Positions 1-6,543 of a stretch of 12,911 nucleotides of DNA are shown here, in pieces; position 1 is the first letter of the stretch, and every line of letters begins with the position of its first letter. Under the pieces are notes generated by a model that was given only the letters and a program-made list of their open reading frames with translations, had not been told where the DNA came from and made no database searches. This DNA is from Dehalococcoidales bacterium (GTDB taxonomy: Bacteria; Chloroflexota; Dehalococcoidia; Dehalococcoidales; UBA3254): positions 1 through 12,911 of the forward strand of contig JAQULX010000037.1 in NCBI GenBank assembly GCA_028718465.1. The letters are read 5' to 3'. The position numbers and the translations under genes were made by a program.

Positions 1-85
1 ATTGGTGCAGCCGGGCGAAATCGACCCGGAGGTTGTGGTCACTCCCCATATTTATGTGCACCGCATTGTCGAGGTCAAGCCGTGA
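1..85 (+). CDS. CoA-transferase subunit A, C-terminal end (partial)
   Basis: Only the last 27 codons are in the window, in the frame starting at base 2, ending at TGA 83-85. The residues read LVQPGEIDPEVVVTPHIYVH and then RIVEVKP, which matches the C-terminal tail of the alpha subunit of 3-oxoacid/acetoacetate-type CoA-transferases (PGEIDP..VVTP.I.V.RIV). The stop codon overlaps the GTG start of the subunit B gene by the sequence GTGA, indicating translational coupling of the two subunits of one heteromeric enzyme. Family assignment is strong because of the neighbour; the exact acyl substrate cannot be told. Confidence 0.85.
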   Translation, partial: LVQPGEIDPEVVVTPHIYVHRIVEVKP

Positions 86-744
86 AGACGCGTCTGGATG
101 AACAGTCTATCGCTTTAAGGGTTGCCCGGGAGTTCGCCGACGGCTCTATCGTAAACCTCGGCTATGGCATGCCGGGACTGTGTGCGAATTTTATTCCGGA
201 AGGCCGCGCGGTCTATTTCCAGAGCGAGAACGGTATGCTCGGCTATGGCCATCTGGCCGCTGACGAAGAAAAGGACTATGAACTGATCAATGCCTCCGAC
301 CAGCCGGTAACCCGTCTTCCTGGAATGGCTTTCTTTGACAGCGCTGCTGCTTTTGACATGATACGCGGCGGGCATATCGATATGGTAGTTCTGGGGGCTT
401 ACCAGGTCGCGGAAAACGGCGACCTGGCCAACTGGGGCCGCCCGGGCCGCCCTGCCACGGGTATGGGGGGCGGCATGGATCTTGCTGTGGGAGCTAAAAA
501 GGTGATCGTCGCCATGCTCCATACCACAAAGGACGGTCAGGCGCGCATCGTTAAAAAATGCACCTATCCGCTGACCGCTTGCCAGTGCGTGGACCTGATA
601 GTTACCGATATCGCTGTGATCGAGGTCAGCTCCAAAGGGTTGATACTGAAGGAGACTGCTCCCGGCTGGACCGTCAGCGATATCCAGGCGCTTACCGAGC
701 CCGACCTGATTGTCGCCCCTGACCTCAGGGAGATGACTCTCTAA
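82..744 (+). CDS. 3-oxoacid CoA-transferase, subunit B
   Basis: This is the beta subunit of a family I CoA-transferase, which moves CoA between a short acyl-CoA (succinyl- or acetyl-CoA) and a 3-oxoacid such as acetoacetate in the cytoplasm. The 220-residue length is normal for subunit B. The catalytic glutamate lies in SENGMLGYG (Glu49), the residue that forms the glutamyl-CoA thioester in this family. Further family hallmarks are the G-rich stretch GRPGRPATGMGGGMDL near residue 125 and KKVIVAMLHTTKDG followed by IVKKCTYPLTACQCVDLIVTD. The GTG start overlaps the TGA of subunit A, so both are made from one message. Such pairs serve ketone-body or butyrate/acetoacetate metabolism in anaerobes; which substrate is used here is inference. 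ScoB, AtoA and CtfB are all possible names, so no symbol is given. Confidence 0.93.
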   Translation: MKTRLDEQSIALRVAREFADGSIVNLGYGMPGLCANFIPEGRAVYFQSENGMLGYGHLAADEEKDYELINASDQPVTRLPGMAFFDSAAAFDMIRGGHIDMVVLGAYQVAENGDLANWGRPGRPATGMGGGMDLAVGAKKVIVAMLHTTKDGQARIVKKCTYPLTACQCVDLIVTDIAVIEVSSKGLILKETAPGWTVSDIQALTEPDLIVAPDLREMTL

Positions 745-777
745 GAATAAAAACCAGGGAGAAAACCGCACTCCTTT

Positions 778-796
778 CCTCCTGTCCTGCTGGAGG
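778..796 (+). terminator. Weak hairpin after the CoA-transferase genes
   Basis: A 5-bp stem CCTCC/GGAGG with a 9-base loop lies 34 bases after the subunit B stop and is followed by a pyrimidine-rich run (cctcttcttctcccc) rather than a true T tract. It is the only candidate for transcription ending in the 208-base gap before the next gene. The rest of the gap shows a polypyrimidine tract (about 771-816) and nothing else that I can interpret. Confidence 0.25.
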
Positions 797-952
797 CCTC
801 TTCTTCTCCCCTTCCTTAATCATCAATCATCATTCCGACCCCCACACCACTAACCCTCTCCAGATAGGGGAAAATTAACTCGGGGAAAAATGAATAACCC
901 CGGAAAATAGTGGGACTTTAAATATTATCTTGTTTGGTGCAGAATTATTACT

Positions 953-1213
953 ATGATCGAAATCAACAGTGACGTTAAAACCAGGATGAGAGAAATCCTG
1001 GATAAAAACCCTGGCAAATACTTCCGAATTGTAGTCGAAGGAGACGGTTGCGCCGGGCCCTATTTCAGGCTGTCTCTGGACGAGGCGGATGTTAATGATG
1101 TCCCGGCCGTGATCAGTGGTATAGAAATTTTACTCTCGGATCAAGTAAGAAGGCTCGCTGAAATAAGCACGATAAAAGTGTTTGTGAATCAAATCGACGA
1201 AGAGTTGCTGTAG
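953..1213 (+). CDS. IscA/HesB-like protein with a single cysteine
   Basis: The 86-residue protein has the layout of the Fe-S biogenesis (HesB/IscA, PF01521) fold: an N-terminal helix (VKTRMREILDKNPGKY), a strand, the glycine-rich Cys loop GDGCAGP (Cys33), and the segment FRLSLDEA. It ends without the C-terminal CGCG motif, so two of the three metal/cluster ligands of true A-type carriers are missing. The loop resembles the HesB-like selenoprotein group of anaerobes, in which selenocysteine occupies this position; here the codon is TGC (Cys). It therefore probably does not act as a normal A-type cluster carrier, and its role is unknown. No clear Shine-Dalgarno sequence precedes the ATG. A zinc-ribbon gene follows after 28 bases and is probably co-transcribed. 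Confidence 0.75.
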   Translation: MIEINSDVKTRMREILDKNPGKYFRIVVEGDGCAGPYFRLSLDEADVNDVPAVISGIEILLSDQVRRLAEISTIKVFVNQIDEELL

Positions 1214-1241
1214 AGGGGGGATTTTTCGTAAGATAACAGTA

Positions 1242-1574
1242 ATGTGGCCGTTTAAACGCAAAAAGCTGGAAGTTAAATCTACCGACTCCTCCGCTGCACG
1301 GTGTTCGTGCTGCGGGAGCCCTCATATCAGGGTGATAACCCACCACGGCGGCGCCGAGGACAACCACATACGGGTATGGAGGGGGCGTCGCTATCTGACC
1401 TGCCGCTGTACTGATTGTGGGAAAGATTTTTACCTGGAAGAACCGTCCGCGGTTGAAATAGACGGCCTGGTAGATGATGACTCTGTGATTGACGATGAGG
1501 AGGCATTGCGCAGGGCCGAGAATGAGCTTAAAAAGCAGACTGATGAGGACGGCGACCGGCGCTGCTGGTTGTAA
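1242..1574 (+). CDS. Small zinc-ribbon protein of unknown function
   Basis: This 110-residue protein starts with a basic MWPFKRKK, then has two cysteine pairs that fit a zinc ribbon: Cys21/Cys24 (CSCCG) and Cys56/Cys59 (CTDCG), 31 residues apart. Extra cysteines sit at 23 and 54. The C-terminal half is strongly acidic (DGLVDDDSVIDDEEA). I do not recognise a named family. It is cytoplasmic, with no signal or membrane segment, and could be a nucleic-acid or protein-binding adaptor. It follows the IscA-like gene by 28 bases. There is no good ribosome binding site; a TAAGAT hexamer ends 7 bases before the ATG, so a leaderless transcript is possible. Its stop lies two bases from the stop of convergent lspA. 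Confidence 0.7.
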   Translation: MWPFKRKKLEVKSTDSSAARCSCCGSPHIRVITHHGGAEDNHIRVWRGRRYLTCRCTDCGKDFYLEEPSAVEIDGLVDDDSVIDDEEALRRAENELKKQTDEDGDRRCWL

Positions 1575-1576
1575 CC

Positions 1577-2095
1577 TCAGGGTTTTCCCGTCCCTGTGTC
1601 ACGGCTGCTGGTAATAATAAACAATGCCAGCATGATTATTCCCACGACACCGGCTGAGTCTGCGATATTAAACACCGGCCATGGTCCCACATCGATAAAA
1701 TCAGTGACATAGCCCAGATGAATTCTATCAATCAGATTTCCTGTGATGCCGCCCATTATCAGTGCCAGCGAAACAGTGCTCAAACGGGTGTCCCGTTGAG
1801 GGAAACGGCGCAGGATAAAGAAAAAGAATACCATCACTGCCAGCCCTTCCAGAACCACTATTGCTGCCAGGACAGCATTATTGTCTTGAAAAAGGCTGAA
1901 AGCCGCCCCTGTATTCTGGACATGAGTCAAGCGGAAAAACCCAGTTGGGGGGATGGACTCACCCAGAGCTAAATTGGTCCTGATCCACAGCTTGCTCATC
2001 TGGTCGGCGAGGCATATCAAGAACCAGATGGCTCCAAAAAAGCTATTTCGTTCGGCTGTTGAGGGATGATGTCGGCGCATTTTCTCTTCCATCAT
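1577..2095 (-). CDS. lspA: Lipoprotein signal peptidase (signal peptidase II)
   Basis: LspA is the inner-membrane aspartic protease that cuts the signal peptide from diacylglyceryl-modified prolipoproteins. The 172-residue protein shows the family blocks in order: a first membrane helix at about 19-36 with DQMSKLWI, NTGAAFSLF (61-69), GNLIDR (catalytic Asp123), and VTDFIDVGPWPVFNIADS (catalytic Asp146), with four hydrophobic segments overall. The length is normal. ATG codons at residues 1, 2 and 6 are all possible starts; a TAGG sequence fits the second better than the first. It is convergent with the zinc-ribbon gene (2-base gap) and divergent from rmuC, with 125 bases between them. No lgt or rluD neighbour is present, so it appears monocistronic. 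Confidence 0.95.
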   Translation of the reverse strand: MMEEKMRRHHPSTAERNSFFGAIWFLICLADQMSKLWIRTNLALGESIPPTGFFRLTHVQNTGAAFSLFQDNNAVLAAIVVLEGLAVMVFFFFILRRFPQRDTRLSTVSLALIMGGITGNLIDRIHLGYVTDFIDVGPWPVFNIADSAGVVGIIMLALFIITSSRDTGTGKP

Positions 2096-2197
2096 AACCT
2101 ACCCGGCTGTCGGCAGGCAACCATCTGTAATACCGGCTAATGATATGCGGGCTCTCCGGTTTTTTGCCCTTTACTTTTACTCCCTTTGCTGTTTTAA

Positions 2198-2217
2198 TTA
2201 GCTTTAACTAAAGCTAA
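2198..2217. promoter_or_regulatory. Perfect 9-2-9 palindrome upstream of rmuC
   Basis: TTAGCTTTA and TAAAGCTAA form perfectly complementary arms separated by AC. The right arm abuts the AAGGTG ribosome binding site (2218-2223) of rmuC. The size and symmetry fit a binding site for a dimeric repressor; as RNA it would form a 9-bp A/U-rich stem just upstream of the ribosome binding site. It lies in the lspA-rmuC divergent gap, so it could control either gene. Confidence 0.45.
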
Positions 2218-2229
2218 AAGGTGAATTCA

Positions 2230-3240
2230 GTGGATGTAGAATTGATTGCCGTCATTGTTCTGGGGATAGCTTTTTTCATATTGCTGTACCTGGTGCTGTC
2301 CCGCAAGCCGCAGGATTACTCCCAATCGTTCTTCCTTCTTCAGCAGAGGATCGGACAGATTGAAGAACATGTGAAAAAAGGACTGGAGGAAGGGAACAAG
2401 TCGGTTAATGAAAAATTCGATAGTTCCCTGAGAGTCATCGGGGATATCAAAAAGACTATAGGAAGCCTTGAGGAGACCAATAAACAAATGCTGTCCATCG
2501 GCCGTGACATCGCCAGTATTCAGGACCTGTTGCGGCCGCCGCAGGTCAGAGGCAGCCTCGGAGAAATGACCTTAAACAACATCCTCCGCGAACTGCTTCC
2601 CCGGCAAAACTTCGAGGAGCAATACCGGTTTCGCAATGGCAATACGGTGGATGCTATTATCAGGGTCGGCGACAGGATCGTTCCGGTAGACTCCAAATTT
2701 CCTCTGGAAAGCTTCGAAAGGTACATGCAATGCAATGAGGACAAAGAGAAAACAGCCTACCTGAAGGAATTCTGCCGCAGCGTGAAATCCAAGATAGATG
2801 ATATCTCGGCCAAATATATCATGGAAGATGAAGCGACCTATGATTTTGCTCTCATGTATATTCCTTCGGAAAATATCTATTACCAGACCATTCTTAAGGA
2901 TGACATGGAAGTAGACGGTAAGAGCATTGCGGAGTATGCAATGGGCAAAAGGGTTGTAATAGTTTCCCCAAACAGCATTTATGCCTATTTAAGGGTAATC
3001 CATATCGGTTTGCGCGGGATGCAGTTTGAAAACAATATCCGCCGGATCATGGATGATTATAACCGGTTGAATAAAGAACTGGAGAAATTCGAGAAACAAT
3101 TTACTACTCTGGGTTCACATATCAATCATGCCCATTCGACTTTCGACGGCGCGGCCCGCCAGCTGGATACACTGTCTCACAAAATGGCTGTAGTAGGCCA
3201 GTCTTCCAGCCTCGAAGAAGTTGATATAAAATATAAATAA
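2230..3240 (+). CDS. rmuC: DNA recombination protein RmuC homologue
   Basis: RmuC family proteins are predicted membrane-tethered nuclease-like proteins that limit rearrangement at inverted repeats in E. coli. Counting from the upstream GTG at 2221, the protein has a membrane helix at about residues 7-26, a coiled coil at about 35-100, and the RmuC domain from about 105: GSLGEMTLNNILREL, then VDAIIRVGDRIVPVDSKFP (143-161), the conserved Asp/Lys strand-turn core of the restriction-endonuclease-like fold. It is about 336 residues, shorter than the E. coli protein, mainly in the tails. I prefer GTG 2230 over GTG 2221 because AAGGTG (2218-2223) sits six bases before it, while that same sequence overlaps the 2221 codon. 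A DUF4342 gene follows after 19 bases and is probably in the same operon. Confidence 0.93.
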   Translation: MDVELIAVIVLGIAFFILLYLVLSRKPQDYSQSFFLLQQRIGQIEEHVKKGLEEGNKSVNEKFDSSLRVIGDIKKTIGSLEETNKQMLSIGRDIASIQDLLRPPQVRGSLGEMTLNNILRELLPRQNFEEQYRFRNGNTVDAIIRVGDRIVPVDSKFPLESFERYMQCNEDKEKTAYLKEFCRSVKSKIDDISAKYIMEDEATYDFALMYIPSENIYYQTILKDDMEVDGKSIAEYAMGKRVVIVSPNSIYAYLRVIHIGLRGMQFENNIRRIMDDYNRLNKELEKFEKQFTTLGSHINHAHSTFDGAARQLDTLSHKMAVVGQSSSLEEVDIKYK

Positions 3241-3259
3241 ACTGAAAAAGGAGTTTTAA

Positions 3260-3553
3260 ATGACTACTGAAAAATACACGGTATCCGGAGAGGAACTGGT
3301 AGCTAAAATCAAGAAGCTGGTTCATGAGGGCAATATCCGCAGGGTGCGTGTTATACATGGAGGCAAGGTAATTCTGGAGGTGCCTCTTACAGTCGGCGCT
3401 CCTGTCGCAGCTGTGGGCATCATGGTCGCGCCGGTCCTGGCAGCTCTGGGAGCTTTCGCGGCGCTGGTGACCGAATGTACCATTGAGGTTGAAAAGGTTG
3501 ATCAACCGGAACAAAGCAAGGCGGACCAGCCGCCACAGTACCCTCAAGATTAA
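3260..3553 (+). CDS. DUF4342 domain protein
   Basis: This 97-residue protein matches DUF4342 along its whole length: an N-terminal helix-turn segment (VSGEELVAKIKKLVHEGNIR) resembling a UBA-like or EF-Ts N-terminal helical domain, a strand segment (RVRVIHGGKVILEVPLTVG), and a hydrophobic Ala/Gly/Val-rich segment at about 44-70 followed by CTIEVEK. The tail is Pro/Gln rich. The hydrophobic stretch could be a membrane segment. The function of the family is not known. The start is set by AAAAAGGAG eight bases before the ATG. It lies 19 bases after rmuC, suggesting one transcript. Confidence 0.85.
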   Translation: MTTEKYTVSGEELVAKIKKLVHEGNIRRVRVIHGGKVILEVPLTVGAPVAAVGIMVAPVLAALGAFAALVTECTIEVEKVDQPEQSKADQPPQYPQD

Positions 3554-3677
3554 TTCCTTCGGTATGATTTTGGATAGAAAATACCCTTTGGTTCTTGATA
3601 CGACCTAAAATACACCTGGTCTTATGATAGAATGTAATTGTTGATATCACTTCGGGTTAAGATGGAGGAGAGGGGTT

Positions 3678-3908
3678 ATGGAAATTGCCGCTACTCGTGA
3701 TATCGTCATCATTATCCTCGGCATTCTATACATAATATTGACTATCGGCCTCATTGTCTTCCTGATTATCGCTTATATCAAGATTAGAAGGTTACTCCGC
3801 AAAGCTAATGATAAACTGTTTTCTGTTCGCAGATGGTACGCTTACGCTCATGGTCTATTCAAAGGATTTATCGATTCGGTAAACGTTTTCAGAAGAGAAG
3901 GAGGTTGA
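3678..3908 (+). CDS. Small membrane protein, YtxG/DUF948-like
   Basis: The 76-residue protein has one strong hydrophobic segment (about residues 8-33) followed by a basic, amphipathic tail (KIRRLLRKANDKLF). This is the layout of the N-terminal part of DUF948/YtxG proteins, although it is shorter and I cannot confirm homology by eye. A GGAGGAGAGG sequence precedes the ATG. The stop lies two bases before the start of a ytxH-like gene, so the pair is translationally close, as in the ytxG-ytxH order of Bacillus. Likely role: a small cytoplasmic-membrane protein in an envelope or general stress response, by analogy only. Confidence 0.65.
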   Translation: MEIAATRDIVIIILGILYIILTIGLIVFLIIAYIKIRRLLRKANDKLFSVRRWYAYAHGLFKGFIDSVNVFRREGG

Positions 3909-3910
3909 AG

Positions 3911-4168
3911 ATGAAGAATGGGTCAGGTATGTCTGGTGGAGGTGGTCTTTTCCTGGGTTTATTGATCGGGGCGTTGGCGGGCGGTATTGCCGCGTTACTT
4001 CTGGCTCCCAAATCGGGCAAGGAGACCCGGGAATACTTGAAAACAAAGGCTACGGACGCTCAGCACGTGGTCCAGGAAAAGGCCGGTGATGTAAAGAACA
4101 GGTTCTCGCGTATGAAGGAAGATATGCAAGCCCGGGCCGAGGAGGAGGCCGAATCCATAAAAAGATAA
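3911..4168 (+). CDS. YtxH domain protein (first copy)
   Basis: This 85-residue protein carries the YtxH signature: a glycine-zipper membrane segment (GLFLGLLIGALAGGIAALLLAP, spanning about residues 12-33) directly followed by KSGKETREYL, then a charged helical tail with possible coiled coil (VVQEKAGDVKNRFSRMKEDM). I chose the ATG at 3911 because GAAGGAGG lies just upstream; the open frame extends further 5' but would overlap the preceding gene with no ribosome binding site. Members are small general stress proteins of unknown mechanism. A second YtxH gene follows 67 bases later. Confidence 0.88.
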   Translation: MKNGSGMSGGGGLFLGLLIGALAGGIAALLLAPKSGKETREYLKTKATDAQHVVQEKAGDVKNRFSRMKEDMQARAEEEAESIKR

Positions 4169-4235
4169 ACCCAACCCGTCAATCATCATAGAGCCTGGAG
4201 GCAGGAATTTAGATATCTGATCAAGGAGGCTTGAG

Positions 4236-4562
4236 ATGAACGGAACGCCGGGGCCTGGTATAGGCAGCTTTTTCTCCGGCATGATAGTTGGTATTGCGAT
4301 CGGCGGCGTTGTAGCTTTGCTCTTTGCACCTCAATCAGGTAACAAGACCAGGGAAATGGTCAAAGACCGCTGGGAACGTGTTAAAGAGGTGTTTAGTGTC
4401 GATAATCGACCTGCAAAGGAAGAAAGACGGCAATTGCGTGAGAAAGCTGCTGCCCGGAAAGACACACAGCGGGCTGGCGTAAAAATCGCTGCCAGGCCCA
4501 GGAAACGCAGTATCTGTGAAGATGAGGGACGCAGTGTGATCGAAGTCAAGGAAGGAATGTAG
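4236..4562 (+). CDS. YtxH domain protein (second copy)
   Basis: The 108-residue protein repeats the plan of the previous gene: a Gly-zipper hydrophobic segment (SFFSGMIVGIAIGGVVALL, about residues 12-30) followed by FAPQSGNKTREMV, then a longer, strongly basic tail (RQLREKAAARKD, ARPRKRS). Its ribosome binding site region (AAGGAGG, then TTGAG, then ATGAA) closely resembles that of the first copy, which supports an old tandem duplication. The basic tail differs from the acidic/neutral tail of the first copy and could contact nucleic acid or phospholipid head groups; that is inference. Confidence 0.85.
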   Translation: MNGTPGPGIGSFFSGMIVGIAIGGVVALLFAPQSGNKTREMVKDRWERVKEVFSVDNRPAKEERRQLREKAAARKDTQRAGVKIAARPRKRSICEDEGRSVIEVKEGM

Positions 4563-4709
4563 TATCAGGACATTCTCCCGGCTATGGGTCCACGGGCTTC
4601 CCTCTGTCAAATATGGTGCATCTTTGCTTCTCGCGATTTCAGGTGAGATAAATGGGTCTTGACTGCCTTTGTGCTAACTTAACCCCAATAGCTAATGGCT
4701 GTTGAAAGC

Positions 4710-4729
4710 GAGAGCCTTGCCTGGCTCTC
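4710..4729 (+). terminator. GAGAGCC/GGCTCTC hairpin between ytxH and the permease
   Basis: A perfect 7-bp stem GAGAGCC/GGCTCTC with loop TTGCCT lies 148 bases after the second ytxH stop and about 60 bases before the permease start. It is followed by TGTTCATTC rather than a strong T run, so it may be a weak terminator or a structured leader of the permease message. The other ~150 bases of this gap show nothing I can support. Confidence 0.4.
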
Positions 4730-4789
4730 TGTTCATTCACATGTTGAGGTGTCAATTACCAATGGATTTCTCAGAGGTTAGATTGGAGA

Positions 4790-5863
4790 GTGACAAGTTT
4801 TCTTGTTCGGTTCCGGCGCATTATCCTCTTCTGCGTGGCTATTATTGCCATTTTTTCCATTCTCTGGGGTCTCCGTAATCTCCTCCTGCCTTTTATCCTG
4901 GGTGTAGTTCTGGCTTACCTGTTGTTTCCGATAATCTCCTGGATCGAGAGCAAGCTGCCCCGTAAAAACCATTTGATGGGTCTCAAGCGAATATTGCTGA
5001 TCATCTTTATCTATATCCTGATTCTGGCCGCAATTGGCATTACAGGTTTCTTCACGGTCCCTGTCATAGCCAATTCAATTTCACAGTTTATTGATGATTT
5101 GCCTCAGTTGGTCCCTGAGCTTACACAGCGGTTTCAAAACTTTATCGACAATCTCCGGCGGAGTATTCCCCCACAATTCCAGGACCAGGTAAATACTTAT
5201 CTTTCCAATATTTTTGGCACAATCGGCGGTGCCGTCACCGGCGCTCTGGGGGCCACCTTTTCCATTATTACCGGTACATTCGGTACGATACTGGGCTTCG
5301 CTGCCCTGCCTGTATTTCTTTTCTATATTCTAAAGGACAAAGAGAAGCTGACGCAGGGGTTCTATTCAGGTATGTCTGCCTGGGCGGCGGAACATACACG
5401 AAATATCGCATCGATAATAGACCGTACCATGGGCGGGTACATCAGGGCTCAGATAATTCTTGGGCTGTCGGTCGGTACACTTGACTTTATCGGTCTTTTC
5501 ATCCTGGGCATCCCCTTCGCTCCGGCTCTGGCTTTCTGGGCGGCGTTAACGGAGTTAATCCCAATTTTGGGACCCTGGCTGGGAGCACTGGCCGGTATAA
5601 TCGTTACTCTGGCTGCGGCTCCGGACAAAATCCTCTGGGTCGCTATTCTTTATTTGTCCGTTCAGTTGTTGGAGAACAATCTCCTGGTGCCCAGAATCCA
5701 GAGCGAATATTTAAAAATCCATCCGGCGATAATTCTTATATTGCTCGTCATTGGCGGAGAATTCGCTGGCCTGTGGGGGATTATTTTAATAGTGCCTGTA
5801 ACATCAGCCGTTGTCCGGGCTTACAGGTATATCATGAATATCACGCGCAAAGAAGACATTTAA
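4790..5863 (+). CDS. AI-2E family (PerM/UPF0118) transporter
   Basis: This 357-residue integral membrane protein fits the AI-2E transporter family (PF01594). It has two N-terminal helices (about 10-50), a third at about 66-92, a soluble amphipathic region (100-150) typical of the family, then AALPVFLFYILKDKEKL (171-187), GGYIRAQIILG (215-225), the IPILGPWLGA motif (257-266), and a helical C-terminus with LVPRIQSEYLKIHPAII. Family members export diverse solutes (AI-2, indole, Na+/H+ exchange), so the substrate is open. The start is a GTG; no ATG is in frame upstream, and GAGG at 4774-4777 lies rather far away, so start confidence is moderate. It converges on a universal stress gene, with 32 bases between the stops. 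Confidence 0.9.
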   Translation: MTSFLVRFRRIILFCVAIIAIFSILWGLRNLLLPFILGVVLAYLLFPIISWIESKLPRKNHLMGLKRILLIIFIYILILAAIGITGFFTVPVIANSISQFIDDLPQLVPELTQRFQNFIDNLRRSIPPQFQDQVNTYLSNIFGTIGGAVTGALGATFSIITGTFGTILGFAALPVFLFYILKDKEKLTQGFYSGMSAWAAEHTRNIASIIDRTMGGYIRAQIILGLSVGTLDFIGLFILGIPFAPALAFWAALTELIPILGPWLGALAGIIVTLAAAPDKILWVAILYLSVQLLENNLLVPRIQSEYLKIHPAIILILLVIGGEFAGLWGIILIVPVTSAVVRAYRYIMNITRKEDI

Positions 5864-5865
5864 AA

Positions 5866-5885
5866 TAGCCCCGGTGTATGAGGCT
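5866..5885. terminator. Possible weak shared terminator
   Basis: In the 32-base gap between two convergent genes, AGCCCC and GAGGCT can pair imperfectly around a short loop and are followed by a T-rich stretch (cttcgttttcatttct). The stem is short, so this is only a candidate for ending transcription on the plus strand. Confidence 0.25.
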
Positions 5886-5895
5886 CCCTTCGTTT

Positions 5896-6423
5896 TCATT
5901 TCTCCTTCGGTTTAATAATCAGTGTCGGGCAGTCGGCGTATTTCAGGACGAACTGTGCGGTCTTTCCCATCAGGCCTCCGCCCAACCCACCCTGGCCGTG
6001 AGTGGTGAGAGCTACCAGTGAAATATTCTGGTTGTTAACGTAATTAACGATAGTCTCTCCCGGGTCCCCTTCCAAAGTGAGCGTTCTGATTTTTAATCCC
6101 TGCGCCCTGAACGGCCTGGCCATATCATCCAGATAGCGTTTGGCTTCACCCTGCGCCTTTCCCAACTGGGCGATTTGAGGCCCGGTTTTTGGCTCCACGG
6201 TTTCGGTCTTCCCAATATCCGAAACATGCGCCGGGGTTGAACCTGGATACCGGGCCAGGGAAGGAATATGCATCGTCTGGAGTGGAGGTATGGTGATGCG
6301 GATGTTCAGGACATGGAGCAGGATTACCTCGGCTTTGAGTACCTGGCAGGGACCGGTGACATAAGGCACTATCTCTTCCGCCAGTTTCGAACCATCCAGG
6401 CAGACCAGAGTTTTGCTGAACAT
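5896..6423 (-). CDS. Universal stress protein, UspA family
   Basis: The 175-residue protein has a single Usp domain: the first strand KTLVCLDGSKLAEEIVPYV with the conserved Asp9 and Ser12, strand ILLHVLNI, a long loop at about 50-90 that is an insertion relative to minimal Usp proteins, and the C-terminal nucleotide loop TTHGQGGLGGGLMGKTAQFVL followed by ADCPTLIIKP. The classical ATP motif G-2x-G-9x-G(S/T) reads T-TH-G-9x-GK here, so the first Gly and the last Ser/Thr are replaced; ATP binding is uncertain. GAGGG seven bases before the ATG supports the start. A 120-base leader region separates it from the upstream nuclease gene on the same strand. Confidence 0.92.
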   Translation of the reverse strand: MFSKTLVCLDGSKLAEEIVPYVTGPCQVLKAEVILLHVLNIRITIPPLQTMHIPSLARYPGSTPAHVSDIGKTETVEPKTGPQIAQLGKAQGEAKRYLDDMARPFRAQGLKIRTLTLEGDPGETIVNYVNNQNISLVALTTHGQGGLGGGLMGKTAQFVLKYADCPTLIIKPKEK

Positions 6424-6445
6424 CGTTTTACCCTCAAGCAGCTTA

Positions 6446-6479
6446 TTAGCCGGAAGATTTTTGGAAAACAGGCGGCTAA
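6446..6479 (-). promoter_or_regulatory. Inverted repeat in the universal stress gene leader
   Basis: TTAGCCG (6446-6452) and CGGCTAA (6473-6479) are perfect 7-base complementary arms around a 20-base spacer, placed 23-56 bases upstream of the start codon. It may be an RNA stem in the 5' leader or a two-half-site operator. No functional evidence is available beyond the symmetry and position. Confidence 0.25.
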
Positions 6480-6543
6480 GATTTATTTTATCTGTCTGGC
6501 TGGCCGGTGTTATCAGTTATTCTACTTAGCCTGTTTAAGCTGT

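Noticed and set aside
115..771. Long minus-strand open frame opposite the CoA-transferase subunit B gene
   Set aside because: It mirrors a clear enzyme gene on the other strand and its translation shows no family motif; it is a shadow frame.
1049..1051. Selenocysteine codon in the IscA-like gene
   Set aside because: The codon at the position used by the selenoprotein homologues is TGC, not TGA, so ordinary cysteine is encoded and no SECIS element is needed.
3833..3910. Upstream extension of the first YtxH protein
   Set aside because: The open frame continues 5' of 3911 but overlaps the previous gene and lacks a ribosome binding site, while GAAGGAGG precedes the ATG at 3911.
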